The position numbers and the translations under genes were made by a program. The notes under the pieces were generated by a model. The model was not told the origin of the DNA. It saw nothing but the letters and a program-made list of their open reading frames with translations, and did no database searches. This document shows, in pieces, positions 43,260 to 53,075 of a stretch of 64,000 nucleotides of DNA; position 1 is the stretch's first letter; the number at the start of each line of letters is the position of its first letter. Source of the stretch: Oscillospiraceae bacterium (GTDB taxonomy: Bacteria > Bacillota > Clostridia > Oscillospirales > Ruminococcaceae); contig JALEMR010000021.1 in assembly GCA_022768245.1 (NCBI GenBank), forward strand, positions 1 to 64,000. Direction: 5' to 3'.

Positions 43260-44516
43260 TTAGCTTCTCTTTGCGCCGCAGTTATTGCAGAAATTGCCCG
43301 TGTTCACAGCGCCGCAGGAGCACTGCCACTGACTGTTGTCGGGTCTCTTTGCGCCGCAGTTGTTGCAGAAATTGCCCGTATTCACAGCGCCGCAGGAGCA
43401 TTTCCACTCGTTTGAAGCGGGCTTCTTCGCGCCGCAGTTATTGCAGAAATTGCCCGTATTCACAGCGCCGCAGGAACACTTCCACTGATTTGCCGCAGCC
43501 TGCTGTGCATTATTATTCATCTGACTCTGCATCTGCATTGCGTTAGTCTGGGAAGCGGCGTTCATAAAGCCGCCCGCAGCGTTCATGCCCATGCCCATAG
43601 CCATGAAAGCCTGACCTGCGCCTGCGGTATTGGAGCCTGCGCTCTGTATTCCCTGTGCCACGGAGGACTGTACAAAGCCCTCTCTTACGGTGGGGTCGGA
43701 CATCATTGCGCCCTGATTGCGCATATTGATGAGCTTCTTGGATTCCTCGTCGTAGGATATGCTTGCGATTCCCACGGAGCATATCTCCATTCCGCGGAGA
43801 TTGCGCCATTCATCGTCGAGGGCGGTCGCCATGTACTTGGAGAGCTCTCTGCTCTTGGAGGTTATCATGGAGATGCGCACGCCGTCAACGGACATCTGAT
43901 TGATAGCCGACTGGAGCGCATCTAAGAACTCGTCTAAGAGCTGACCGTTTACGTCCTGCATGGTAAGTCTGCCGTTGGTTACGGAGAACTCCGAGAAGAA
44001 CTTCAAGGGGTCTGTTATCTTGATGGAGTAGGAGCCGTGTGCCCGCAGGAACAGCTCGGAATTATAGAAATTATCGAAATAGTTTACGGGATTTTTGGTG
44101 CCGAACTTGAAGCCCTTCATCTCGGCGAGGTTGATGTAGTACACCTTCTGGGTGGAGGTGGGCACGCCGCCGAATTTGAAGCGCTGCCATGTGTCCTTGA
44201 CGGACTCGCTGAGCTCGCCGTTAAACAGCGAGGGCGCGGAGGAAGCGGATACCTCGTAATAGCCCTCCGCTGCGGAATAGTCCACGATCTTGCCGCTGTC
44301 CACCAGTATCATCATGGTGTTGGGGTAAACGTGGATTATCGAGCCGTTGGAGATAAGGTCGGAAGAGCCTTTCTTGTTGGCTCCCTTGCCCTGTCTGACC
44401 TGAACGCCTCTGCAGATGAGGGTCTCCGAGTTCATGTTGTCGGGTTCGATGACCTCCAGCCACGAATCAGCCAGAACGCCGCTTACAGAAGATACTGCTG
44501 CTTTGATAAGTCCCAT
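43260..44516 (-). CDS. SPFH-domain protein with three tandem zinc ribbons, YdjI-like
   Basis: 418 residues. SPFH/virion-core-like domain (about 30-290) including VYPNTMMILVDSGKIVDYSA and GVRISMITSKSRELSKYMAT, a low-complexity Gly/Ala/Met/Gln linker (295-338), then three near-identical 26-residue ribbons of the form W-x-CSCGAVNTGNFCNNCGAK. The ribbons are also repeated in DNA with a 78-bp unit (43263-43496). RBS GAAAGGAAG. It heads the SPFH/zinc-ribbon/TPM trio. In Bacillus, YdjI recruits PspA to stressed membranes; no PspA gene is adjacent here. Confidence 0.82.
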   Translation of the reverse strand: MGLIKAAVSSVSGVLADSWLEVIEPDNMNSETLICRGVQVRQGKGANKKGSSDLISNGSIIHVYPNTMMILVDSGKIVDYSAAEGYYEVSASSAPSLFNGELSESVKDTWQRFKFGGVPTSTQKVYYINLAEMKGFKFGTKNPVNYFDNFYNSELFLRAHGSYSIKITDPLKFFSEFSVTNGRLTMQDVNGQLLDEFLDALQSAINQMSVDGVRISMITSKSRELSKYMATALDDEWRNLRGMEICSVGIASISYDEESKKLINMRNQGAMMSDPTVREGFVQSSVAQGIQSAGSNTAGAGQAFMAMGMGMNAAGGFMNAASQTNAMQMQSQMNNNAQQAAANQWKCSCGAVNTGNFCNNCGAKKPASNEWKCSCGAVNTGNFCNNCGAKRPDNSQWQCSCGAVNTGNFCNNCGAKRS

Positions 44517-44551
44517 AGTGAATACTTCCTTTCAAAAAAAGATTTATGATT

Positions 44552-44692
44552 TTACTTTTTGTTTTTCTTTCCGATTATTCCCGCTGCGACTGTGATGATC
44601 ATTACCACTGCCGCAATTATCCCTATAATAATGTATACGTTCGCGGAAATATTGCCTGTCGCGGGGCCTGCCGCCGAAATAATAGTACCCAT
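44552..44692 (-). CDS. 46-residue membrane peptide
   Basis: Starts at ATG 44692 with AGGAAAGGAT upstream. It has a short Gly/Ala/Ser start, one hydrophobic helix (VYIIIGIIAAVVMIITVAAG, about 19-38) and a basic tail IIGKKNKK. It lies between the dockerin protease and the SPFH gene on the same strand. A very short product, but RBS, single clean helix and positive tail make it credible. Function unknown. Confidence 0.6.
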   Translation of the reverse strand: MGTIISAAGPATGNISANVYIIIGIIAAVVMIITVAAGIIGKKNKK

Positions 44693-44754
44693 TGCTCTAT
44701 CCTTTCCTATGTCCTGCGGGGTATTTCCCGCAGGAGAATATCATCTGCCGCAGA

Positions 44755-47673
44755 TCATTTCTTTTCTTCGGCTTTTTTCTTTTCAAGCTTCTTGACATAC
44801 TCTTCGAGAGCCTCTGCGTCCGCGGAGTCAACAGTGCCATCCTCGTTGATGTCAAGGAGTGCATAGGTCAGAAGATCGGCATCCTTTACCTCATTTGCTG
44901 CGCCCATGGCGATGTACAGCTTGAGCGTACTGATATCGGAAGCGTCGGGACCCTCGGTGTCCATATTAACATCGCCGAAGGTATAATAATTCATGGTAAA
45001 TTCGATCACATAGCTTCCTGCCGTCATATCGGTGATAAGGGTGCTGCCCGAGTTATAGCTTATGATATCCTCGTCTGTTTTTGTGATGTTAAGGATTCCC
45101 TTATCGTCGTACTCGAACAGTCTGCTTCTAATAATTAAGCCTTCCTTGAAGTTCCAGAGCTTTTGGATATTGATAGTCAAATCGGCGGTGATATCAAAGG
45201 AGGAGTCGATATAAAACGGGATATCATACATTGTTGTCCGGGTGTAATCGTACAGAATGCTGTCGTTTGTGAAGGGCAGATCGTTTCCGTCATAGATATT
45301 GGTATCTATATCATGGATATTCTTAATGTCGGCGCAGTTTATCTTCCAGGAATACTTTCCGCTGCGGGCTTCAAAGTTAATTACAGCCTTTGTTCCTGCG
45401 ATCTCCTTTACAAAGTCCTCGGGGATAATGCCGTCGTCGCCCAATGTTATCGTAAGCTCGCCGCCGTTCTTCTCCGCGTCCTTAAGAGCCTTGGAGGAAG
45501 CAATATCCTCCCAGCCCGAAACTCCGTCCATAACGGGAATAAGAGCGTCCTCGCCCAGAGCGGGTATGGTTCCCGAAACAGTCAGCGTTCTGGTCTGTCC
45601 GTTATAGCAGATATCCACGGTCATGCTGTAGCCGCCTTCGCCGCAGGCGGTAGGCTCCAGGTAGGTGTTGGAAACCATTTCAGCCACAGCCTTGCTGCTG
45701 AATTTTTTCACATATTCCTCGATATCGTCAGCAAGGTCGTTCATATCATTTCTGACGGATATCTTTGCGGAGGAGAGCTTGGCGGAGACCCTCTCTGCGA
45801 TGATATCTGCCTTGCCTGCGTCGGTATAGTTCAGCACGGGGACTGTTTCGGAGGAGGATGTGCCGTTTGCGTAGGTGAGCTTTATCTCGGCGGTATCTCC
45901 CTCTTTGAGATGTGAAAGCTGTGCACGGTCAACGGTAACGCTGTCCATAGTCTGTGTGAAGTTCACCTTTTTGCCGCCTATCTCAACGGATACGACCTTT
46001 CTCGGATTTTCTCCGAATAAGCCATAAAGATAGTATATCTCAAGGTCGCCGTGGTCCTTAAGACCTATCTCCATATTGATATCCTCCACGGAGGGGCAGT
46101 ACTTCATATTCTTATAGGGGAGCTTAACGTCCTTATCCTTTACGGTTATATTTCCCGTAAGGGTCTCGAAGCCCATCATGCTTATCTCATAGCGGTAGGT
46201 GCCGTTTTCCACGTCAAAGCTTCCGTCGGGGTTCTTGTATACCTCGGTATCGCCCTTATACAGCTTTGCGGTGGCGTACTGATATTTTGAGGGCAGAGAA
46301 ACGTTATGAGTCTCGTTGTTGTTGACTGTGTATGCGCGGACGAATACCAGCGAATCATTATGCTTGACGGTATCCTGCCATGTCTGTCCGTCGTGGGAGA
46401 TAAAGCTTGTTCCGATGTAATCCTCGCCCGTATAATAGCCTGTGGCGTAGTAGTTATCCTGAACGGGGATAAGGGACATTGAAGTATCCCAGGAGTGATA
46501 TTTTATGCAGACAGCGAAGGTATCGCCTGTTATCTCAACGGGGTCGAATTCAACGGTCTTGTAGCAGTCGTTTTCGGCATAGCCTGCCGCCACCTTTTTG
46601 CCGAAGTTATCGCCTCCGTTCTTGTAGTCGGCGATAACGTATATCTCGTAATCCGAACCGCCTCTGAGTGCGGCAGTTACCTCGGTGACCGACTGACTGC
46701 CCGCAGTCTTTTTGAAGAGATTGAGGGAATAATCGGTATTATCCTCGTTATCCACAGATGAAGTGATATATTTTGTGGCAGCGAGGGGAGAGGAAAGATA
46801 TATCTGATCGTAATTGGTCTTGGCGGCTCTTTCAATATAGAAATAGGGCTCACGGTAAAGACTGGGCTCCTCATAGGACATATAGAAATAGCCGTCCTCG
46901 CCAAAATCGGTGCCCCATGAGTTTTTGACTATCCATGCGCCGTCCTTTGAGGGAGTGGTCCCAAAAGAGGTCACAAAATTATCCTTTGAATAATTATCGT
47001 CCCAGCCCACTATGATTATCTGATGATTGGGAGCGCCATAGGTAGCGTCAATGTAGTTTGTGTCAGAGCTGTCATTGGCGTAGTAGCTGGCTGTGATGGC
47101 ACCGTGTTCGGATATTGCCGTTTTCATTTCGCTGATGATATCGTTGATCTTGTCAATAGAAACAAGGGTGAGATCGCCTACACAGCTGCCTATTCCCACG
47201 TCCTTGACGGAGATGCCCGCAGTTTTGCATTCCGCGCCTCTGCGGTCCTGAGGATACATTCCCTGATAGGTGGCGATATACTCATAGTCCTTTTCAAGCA
47301 CGGGACCGCGGCCGCTGAAGTAATAGGTCATGGCGTCAAAGTGATATCCTCCGTCACAGTAGGGACGTAAAGCCGAGCCGTTCTCTGTATTGAAGCTGTC
47401 GGCATAAGCCATGGCGGTGACGGTGTCCATATGGCGCACGGAAAAGTTATAGTTTCCCATATCGTTGGCGCGGAGCCAGGTCTCCAGTATGCCGATGGAG
47501 CCGAACGCCCAGCAGGAGCCTACACTTCCCTGATTTTCCACCTCGCCAAGGACGTTCTCGGTGCGAAGGTCATATTTTTCGGGAAGCTCCTCCGCATAAG
47601 CGCCGAAGCTCATCATTGACGCGGTCACTGCAGCGCATACCGCAACGGTCAGTATCCTTTTTGCGATCTTCAT
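44755..47673 (-). CDS. Secreted papain-family cysteine protease with C-terminal dockerin
   Basis: 972 residues. Signal peptide 1-27 (AKRILTVAVCAAVTASMMSF). Papain (C1A) catalytic domain about 30-275 with very little pro-region: Cys54 in GSVGSCWAFG, His near 217 in NHQIIIVGWDD, Asn near 249 in WIVKNSWGTDFGEDGYF. Beta-rich modules follow (about 280-890). Residues about 895-960 are a type I dockerin with two calcium loops (DVNMDTEGPDASDISTLKLY and DINEDGTVDSADAEALEEYV). It would attach to a cohesin-bearing scaffoldin outside the cell. Proteases are a known minor class of cellulosomal proteins in ruminococci. RBS GAAAGGAC. Confidence 0.88.
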   Translation of the reverse strand: MKIAKRILTVAVCAAVTASMMSFGAYAEELPEKYDLRTENVLGEVENQGSVGSCWAFGSIGILETWLRANDMGNYNFSVRHMDTVTAMAYADSFNTENGSALRPYCDGGYHFDAMTYYFSGRGPVLEKDYEYIATYQGMYPQDRRGAECKTAGISVKDVGIGSCVGDLTLVSIDKINDIISEMKTAISEHGAITASYYANDSSDTNYIDATYGAPNHQIIIVGWDDNYSKDNFVTSFGTTPSKDGAWIVKNSWGTDFGEDGYFYMSYEEPSLYREPYFYIERAAKTNYDQIYLSSPLAATKYITSSVDNEDNTDYSLNLFKKTAGSQSVTEVTAALRGGSDYEIYVIADYKNGGDNFGKKVAAGYAENDCYKTVEFDPVEITGDTFAVCIKYHSWDTSMSLIPVQDNYYATGYYTGEDYIGTSFISHDGQTWQDTVKHNDSLVFVRAYTVNNNETHNVSLPSKYQYATAKLYKGDTEVYKNPDGSFDVENGTYRYEISMMGFETLTGNITVKDKDVKLPYKNMKYCPSVEDINMEIGLKDHGDLEIYYLYGLFGENPRKVVSVEIGGKKVNFTQTMDSVTVDRAQLSHLKEGDTAEIKLTYANGTSSSETVPVLNYTDAGKADIIAERVSAKLSSAKISVRNDMNDLADDIEEYVKKFSSKAVAEMVSNTYLEPTACGEGGYSMTVDICYNGQTRTLTVSGTIPALGEDALIPVMDGVSGWEDIASSKALKDAEKNGGELTITLGDDGIIPEDFVKEIAGTKAVINFEARSGKYSWKINCADIKNIHDIDTNIYDGNDLPFTNDSILYDYTRTTMYDIPFYIDSSFDITADLTINIQKLWNFKEGLIIRSRLFEYDDKGILNITKTDEDIISYNSGSTLITDMTAGSYVIEFTMNYYTFGDVNMDTEGPDASDISTLKLYIAMGAANEVKDADLLTYALLDINEDGTVDSADAEALEEYVKKLEKKKAEEKK

Positions 47674-47705
47674 GTTAATAAGTCCTTTCGTTTAAAGTTT
47701 GGTTA

Positions 47706-48641
47706 TTATGATGCTGTATGTACAGCATTGTTATCCACGGCATTATCATCTGCGGGATTCACATGTATCATTATATGCTTGATATCGGAGAAGCTTTCTT
47801 CAACGGCGCTGTGGACGTTTTCGGCTATCTCGTGGGCGTCGCGGAGAGAGATATCTCCGTTCACGGCTATTTCTGCGTCGATATAGACCTTACTGCCGAA
47901 TTTCCTGGTGCGGATGAGGTCAACGCGGACAACTCCGGGCTGTGAAGCCACAAAGTCGGTGAGCTGAGATTCATATTCCGAGCTGCATGAGGTGTCCAGC
48001 ATCTTGCTCAAAGCGTCGCGGAAGATATCGACGGCGGCTTTCGCTATGAATATGCAGATAACGACCTCGGCTATGGGCTCCATAACGGGAAAGCCCAGCA
48101 TAGCTCCGCCTATGCCGATAAGCGCTCCCACAGAGGAAAGTGCGTCGGAGCGGTGATGCCAGGCGTCCGCCATGAACGCGGAGGAGCCTATCATCTGCGC
48201 ATAATGCTTTGTGTAGTGGAACATCCATTCCTTTGTGAGAATGGAAACTATCGCGGCGATAAGGGCAACCATTCCGGGGACCTCGATGGAATCGTAATTT
48301 CCGCCGATGATGGTATTGATACCGCCCCAGCCTATGCCCACTCCTGCGGCGAGAAGTATGCCGCAGAGAATGATAGAAGCTACGCATTCGAAGCGGTCAT
48401 GACCATATGGGTGGTCCTTGTCAGCCTTGCGGGCGGCGAGCTTTACGCCTATCATTGCGATAAATGTGGAGAAAACGTCCGACATGGAATGTACGGCGTC
48501 GGATATCATGGCGGGAGAATTTCCCAGAGCGCCTGCGGCAAGCTTGAACGCCGAAAGAACGGTATTTCCGATAAGACTTACGGCGGACATCTTCCTTACG
48601 GCGATCTCCTCTGTAACGGTATTGTTTTCGGATTTTTTCAT
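47706..48641 (-). CDS. Cation diffusion facilitator (CDF) metal exporter
   Basis: 311 residues from ATG 48641 (RBS AGGCAGG); a GTG at 48662 is less likely. Six membrane segments; first metal site in SDAVHSMSDVF, second in ADAWHHRSDALSS; cytoplasmic C-terminal dimer domain (about 215-300) with VYIDAEIAV. The family exports Zn, Fe, Co, Cd or Mn against protons; HHRSD in helix V (H-D type) suggests Zn or Fe-type substrates but does not decide. It is in line with the protease gene, 32 bases apart; co-transcription is possible. Confidence 0.88.
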   Translation of the reverse strand: MKKSENNTVTEEIAVRKMSAVSLIGNTVLSAFKLAAGALGNSPAMISDAVHSMSDVFSTFIAMIGVKLAARKADKDHPYGHDRFECVASIILCGILLAAGVGIGWGGINTIIGGNYDSIEVPGMVALIAAIVSILTKEWMFHYTKHYAQMIGSSAFMADAWHHRSDALSSVGALIGIGGAMLGFPVMEPIAEVVICIFIAKAAVDIFRDALSKMLDTSCSSEYESQLTDFVASQPGVVRVDLIRTRKFGSKVYIDAEIAVNGDISLRDAHEIAENVHSAVEESFSDIKHIMIHVNPADDNAVDNNAVHTAS

Positions 48642-48918
48642 ACAAAAGACCTGCCTTTGCACTGATATTAGATTTACCTTAAAAAATGGTATTCTTTACA
48701 TTGTATCATATACATAATGGCTTGTCAAGGTTTTTTGCTCCGAAAAAAATAATATTTTCGTGCCGAAGAAGTCCCGCACCTTAAATATAGTATACCAAAA
48801 TATTATTAAACTGTCAACATATTTTATCGCATTTTTAAATTATAATCGTTTTTTAATTTTTTCCTTTGTGCGGTGCTGCCTTAACAAAAAATACATACGA
48901 TTTTTTTATTTAAAGTCA

Positions 48919-48990
48919 TTGACTTGTATTTTGTTATGTGATATAATGTATCTGTAAGCGAAAAGCTCCCGCTTTGGAGCGGGGATTTTC
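48919..48990 (+). promoter_or_regulatory. pflB promoter and leader hairpin
   Basis: TTGACT (48919-48924), N17, TATAAT (48942-48947). The transcript would begin with the hairpin CCCGCT-TTGG-AGCGGG (48968-48983) followed by a T-rich stretch, then about 185 bases of leader before the RBS CAGGAGG. The region 48663-48918 is AT-rich and probably holds the CDF promoter on the other strand; nothing else is seen. Confidence 0.6.
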
Positions 48991-49176
48991 TTTGTTATAT
49001 CCGTGAACGTATGCGGAGGACGGCGTGTGTTTGGAATATTGATATGCTGTATATCGCCGAGTTAGCATATGATAACTAAAATTTGCATGTTTTATTTACG
49101 GATAATGGGACCTCATTTTTCTGTAAAATTGTGAAAAGCAGAGATATGGGGAGGAAATTTTCAGGAGGTAGAAGTA

Positions 49177-51429
49177 ATGAACAATTTTGAACAGTGGAAC
49201 GGCTTTAAAGGCGTCAGATGGCGCGATGAAGTGGATACCAGAGATTTTATCCAGAACAACTATACTCCCTACGAGGGAAACGAGTCCTTCCTCGAAGGAC
49301 CTACCGAGGCTACCAACAAGCTCTGGGGCAGACTTAAGGAGCTCCAGAAGGAGGAACGCGCAAAGGGCGGCGTTCTCGATATGGATACTCATATCGTGTC
49401 GGGGCTGACTTCCCACAAGCCCGGCTATATCGACGAGAACATGAAGGACCTCGAAAGAGTAGTCGGTCTCCAGACGGACAAGCCCTTAAAGCGTGCATTC
49501 ATGCCCTTCGGCGGGATCAAAATGGCGGAGGAGGCTTGCCGCAACTACGGCTACGAGCCCGACCCCGAGCTCCACAGGATATTCACCGAATTTCACAAGA
49601 CCCATAATCAGGCGGTCTATGACGCATATACTCCCGAGATGAGGGCTGCAAGAAAGAACAAGATAATCACAGGTCTCCCCGATACATACGGAAGAGGACG
49701 TATCGTCGGCGATTACCGCCGCGTGGCGCTCTACGGGATCGACTACCTCGTTGCCAAGAAGACCGAGGATCTCAACTTCTGCGGAAACGGCAAGATGAGA
49801 GATGATATCATCCGCCGCCGCGAGGAGATAGCTGACCAGATCAAGGCTCTTAAGGCAATGAAGGTAATGGCAGAGTCCTACGGCTACGACATCTCACAGC
49901 CCGCAAAGGACGCAAGAGAGGCATGCCAGTGGCTCTACTTCGGCTATCTTGCGGCTATCAAGACCCAGAACGGCGCAGCTATGTCTGTGGGAAGAATTTC
50001 TACCTTCCTCGATATCTATATCCAGAGAGACCTTGACAACGGCACTCTCACCGAAAAGGAAGCTCAGGAGCTTATCGACCACATGGTCATGAAGTTCAGA
50101 ATGGTCAAGTTCGCGAGAATTCCCTCCTACAACGAGCTTTTCTCGGGCGACCCCGTATGGGCTACCCTCTCCGTTGCGGGACTGGGCATAGACGGCCGCT
50201 CCATGGTCACCAAGAATGACTTCCGCTTCCTCCACACTCTCGAAAACATGGGACCCTCTCCCGAGCCCAATCTGACCGTGCTCTACTCGGAAAGACTTCC
50301 CGAGGCGTTCAAGAAATACGCTGCGATGATATCCGTCACCACAAGCTCTATCCAGTACGAGAACGACGACGTTATGCGCGTTGAATGGGGCGACGACTAT
50401 GCTATCTGCTGCTGCGTTTCCGCAACTCAGACGGGCAAGGAGATGCAGTTCTTCGGCGCAAGAGCAAACCTTGCAAAGTGCCTGCTCTATGCGATAAACG
50501 GCGGCGTGGACGAAAAGACCCGCGCACAGGTGGGACCCAAGCTCGTGCCTATCAGGTCGGAATACCTCGATTATGTTGAGGTAATGCAGAAATATGACGA
50601 GATGATGAGCTGGCTGGCAAGCATCTACGTTCACACACTGAACCTTATCCACTACATGCACGACAAATACTACTATGAAGCTGCCGAAATGGCGCTCATC
50701 GATTCCAACGTAAGACGCACCTTTGCAACGGGAATTGCAGGCTTCTCCCATGTGGTGGATTCCCTTTCCGCTATCAAGTACGCAAAGGTAAGGACTGTCC
50801 GCGACGATTCGGGACTCTGCATCGACTACGAGGTGGAGGGCGACTTCCCCCGCTACGGCAACGACGACGACCGTGCGGACGACATCGCAGTATGGCTCCT
50901 TAAGACATTCCTCCACAAGATAAAGCAGTGCCATACATATCGCGATTCCGAGCCTACAACGTCCATTCTTACCATCACATCGAACGTCGTTTACGGCAAG
51001 GCTACGGGCTCTCTTCCCGACGGCAGACGTGCGGGTGAGCCTCTGTCTCCCGGTGCGAACCCCTCCTACGGCGCGGAGAAGAACGGACTGCTTGCTTCCC
51101 TTAACTCTGTTGCGAAGCTCCCCTACGAGTGGGCACTGGACGGTATTTCCAACACGCAGACCATCTCCCCCGACGCACTGGGTCACTCCGACGAAGAGCG
51201 TGCGGAGAATCTGGTGAACGTTCTGGACGGATATTTTGAGAAGGGCGCGCATCATCTGAACGTGAACGTATTCGGCACAGAGAAGCTCATTGACGCAATG
51301 GAGCACCCCGAGAAGGAAGAGTATGCGAACTTCACCATAAGAGTATCGGGATATGCGGTAAAGTTCATCGACCTGACAAGAGAGCAGCAGCTGGACGTTA
51401 TCGCACGTACCTGCCATAAGAGTATGTGA
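49177..51429 (+). CDS. pflB: Pyruvate formate-lyase
   Basis: 750 residues. It splits pyruvate with CoA into formate and acetyl-CoA by a glycyl radical. Active-site cysteines in [20 protein letters not shown] near 410; glycyl-radical motif [12 protein letters not shown] near 726. The N-terminus ([20 protein letters not shown]) is normal for the family. RBS CAGGAGG. The activase gene pflA is 586 bases downstream, separated by the structured element R2 and a terminator. Confidence 0.97.
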   Translation: MNNFEQWNGFKGVRWRDEVDTRDFIQNNYTPYEGNESFLEGPTEATNKLWGRLKELQKEERAKGGVLDMDTHIVSGLTSHKPGYIDENMKDLERVVGLQTDKPLKRAFMPFGGIKMAEEACRNYGYEPDPELHRIFTEFHKTHNQAVYDAYTPEMRAARKNKIITGLPDTYGRGRIVGDYRRVALYGIDYLVAKKTEDLNFCGNGKMRDDIIRRREEIADQIKALKAMKVMAESYGYDISQPAKDAREACQWLYFGYLAAIKTQNGAAMSVGRISTFLDIYIQRDLDNGTLTEKEAQELIDHMVMKFRMVKFARIPSYNELFSGDPVWATLSVAGLGIDGRSMVTKNDFRFLHTLENMGPSPEPNLTVLYSERLPEAFKKYAAMISVTTSSIQYENDDVMRVEWGDDYAICCCVSATQTGKEMQFFGARANLAKCLLYAINGGVDEKTRAQVGPKLVPIRSEYLDYVEVMQKYDEMMSWLASIYVHTLNLIHYMHDKYYYEAAEMALIDSNVRRTFATGIAGFSHVVDSLSAIKYAKVRTVRDDSGLCIDYEVEGDFPRYGNDDDRADDIAVWLLKTFLHKIKQCHTYRDSEPTTSILTITSNVVYGKATGSLPDGRRAGEPLSPGANPSYGAEKNGLLASLNSVAKLPYEWALDGISNTQTISPDALGHSDEERAENLVNVLDGYFEKGAHHLNVNVFGTEKLIDAMEHPEKEEYANFTIRVSGYAVKFIDLTREQQLDVIARTCHKSM

Positions 51430-51872
51430 GCCGGGGACGCCCCGGCGGGCGATTGCCGCGTTGTTAGTGTTCAGCTTAGGTTACATTAAGCCGCGGAAGT
51501 AAGAAACGAGCGAAGGAAGGTGCGAGGCTGAGAGTAACAGCAGCTGAGCAGTAAGCCCGAATTAAAAAGTTTCGCCGGCCTTTTCCAAAGGCCGCGAGTT
51601 TCCAAAGGGCGGAGTCCTTTGGTCGCTGTCCGCAGACAGCGAAATCCCCCACCGGCACGTAACACAGCGATGCTCTGAATCTAAGCCGAAGCGCCGAACA
51701 GCAATAAAGCGCCGCCCGTGTAAAAACACGAAAGGCAGCAAACGAACAGCAAATATTCACGATAAGTAAGATAAATCCGGGCGGCGCAGCATTTGACAGC
51801 GGAGCGTCTCAAATGCGCGGAGCGGAGCTCCGCCGAAAACGAACGATTACTCTCATGTGACCGCAAAGCCCG
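51430..51872. ncRNA. Large structured intergenic element, copy R2 (candidate ncRNA or structured mobile element)
   Basis: Homologue of R1 (35989-36482), in the same orientation and again beginning directly after a stop codon (pflB TGA). Stems: GCCGGGG/CCCCGGC at the start; GGCCTTT/AAAGGCC; CCAAAGGGC/GTCCTTTGG; 51623-51630 with 51635-51642 (TCGCTGTC/GACAGCGA); 51709-51718 with 51778-51787 (GCGCCGCCCG/CGGGCGGCGC); GCATTTGA/TCAAATGC; 51817-51833 (GCGGAGC-GGA-GCTCCGC). Compared with R1, several pairs change on both sides (C-G to T-A, A-T to G-C), so pairing is conserved while sequence is not. Confidence 0.7.
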
Positions 51873-51922
51873 AATCAGAACAGTGCTCCGTCGAAACCAA
51901 AGAACAAATCACAAAATAAACC

Positions 51923-51958
51923 GCAAAAGTCCTCAAAGCAATTGGGGGCTTTTGCTTT
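51923..51958 (+). terminator. Terminator between R2 and pflA
   Basis: GCAAAAGTCCTC/GGGGGCTTTTGC, 12-bp stem with two G-T pairs and a 9-base loop, followed by TTTA. Confidence 0.6.
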
Positions 51959-52015
51959 ACAGCGAATAATCAGACATGCATAACAAATACTAAATAGCGA
52001 AAGGCTGTGAGATAA

Positions 52016-52756
52016 ATGGAAAACACATCCGCTGTGGGACGGATACACTCCACGGAAAGCTTCGGCGCTGCGGACGGTCCCGGGGTGAGGTATATCATCT
52101 TTATGCAGGGCTGCGATATGCGGTGCAGATACTGTCATAATCCCGATACGTGGGATAAGTCCCGCGGTACCGAAATAACTGCCGAACAGGCACTGAAACA
52201 GGCGCTTCGATACAGGTCATACTGGAAAAAGGGCGGCGGTATCACCGTCAGCGGCGGCGAGCCGCTATTGCAGACAGATTTCCTTACCGAGCTTTTCAGG
52301 CTCGCTAAGGCGGAAAATGTCAGCACCTGCATCGACACCGCAGGTCAGCCCTTTACCCGTGAGGAGCCCTTCTTCTCCAAGTTCAACGAGCTGATGAAGT
52401 ATACCGACCTGCTGCTGCTGGATATCAAGGAGATATCCTCCGAACGGCACAGGAACGTTACGGGTCATGACAATGCAAATATTCTTGATATGGCGAGGTA
52501 TTTAAGCGACATCGGCAAGCCTGTGTGGATAAGACACGTTCTCGTGCCGACCCTCTCCGATTTTGACGAGGATATCGACGGACTGCGGAAATTCCTCGAT
52601 ACGCTGAAAAACGTTGAACGGGTGGAGATACTGCCTTATCATACTCTCGGAAGATTCAAGTGGGATGAGCTGGGAATAAAATATCCCCTGGAGGGCGTGG
52701 AGCCTCCGTCGGAGGAAAGAATTTTCAATGCGAAAAAGCGGCTGGGGATACTCTGA
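52016..52756 (+). CDS. pflA: Pyruvate formate-lyase activating enzyme
   Basis: 246 residues. Radical SAM CxxxCxxC in GCDMRCRYCHNPDTW near 35-42, SAM motif GGITVSGGEPLLQ. It makes the glycyl radical on PflB. N-terminus GRIHSTESFGAADGPGVRYI is family-typical. Weak upstream RBS (GCGAAAGGC). Although 586 bases from pflB, the pairing is functionally clear. Confidence 0.96.
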   Translation: MENTSAVGRIHSTESFGAADGPGVRYIIFMQGCDMRCRYCHNPDTWDKSRGTEITAEQALKQALRYRSYWKKGGGITVSGGEPLLQTDFLTELFRLAKAENVSTCIDTAGQPFTREEPFFSKFNELMKYTDLLLLDIKEISSERHRNVTGHDNANILDMARYLSDIGKPVWIRHVLVPTLSDFDEDIDGLRKFLDTLKNVERVEILPYHTLGRFKWDELGIKYPLEGVEPPSEERIFNAKKRLGIL

Positions 52757-52773
52757 CCCGAAAATAATAATCG

Positions 52774-52810
52774 GCTCTCAGTGCCCGACAAGGCTTCTGA
52801 GGGCTTTTTT
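52774..52810 (+). terminator. pflA terminator
   Basis: GCTCTCAG/CTGAGGGC stem with a 15-base loop and six Ts. Confidence 0.75.
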
Positions 52811-52928
52811 GCACAATAAAAAATATTACGACATTTTAAACGTTTTATATCAATTTTTGCTTTAATAAGATAAAATATTATTAGTCAATATGTATCATTT
52901 TTTAATTTGAAAATAAACAAAATACCAA

Positions 52929-52957
52929 TTGACACGGCGGGTGTTTTTTGTTATAAT
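52929..52957 (+). promoter_or_regulatory. Promoter of Cache chemoreceptor
   Basis: TTGACA (52929-52934), 17-base spacer, TATAAT (52952-52957). A strong sigma-A-type promoter rather than a flagellar-sigma one. The remaining intergenic sequence is AT-rich without further signals. Confidence 0.75.
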
Positions 52958-53075
52958 TTATATACTGAAAAAGCTGAATAATTCGAAAATGTTTTATATA
53001 AACAGTATTTCGGACAGCCTTTTTCGCCGACATTATATGTATCTTCATAAATATACATAATGGGAGGAAAACAAG

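Noticed and set aside
43263-43496. CRISPR-like array from three 78-bp repeats
   Set aside because: The repeats are in frame inside the SPFH gene and encode zinc ribbons; there are no spacers or cas genes.
49177-51429. pfl/ZTP-type riboswitch before pflB
   Set aside because: The riboswitch once named 'pfl' controls one-carbon and purine genes; its conserved core is not visible in this leader.
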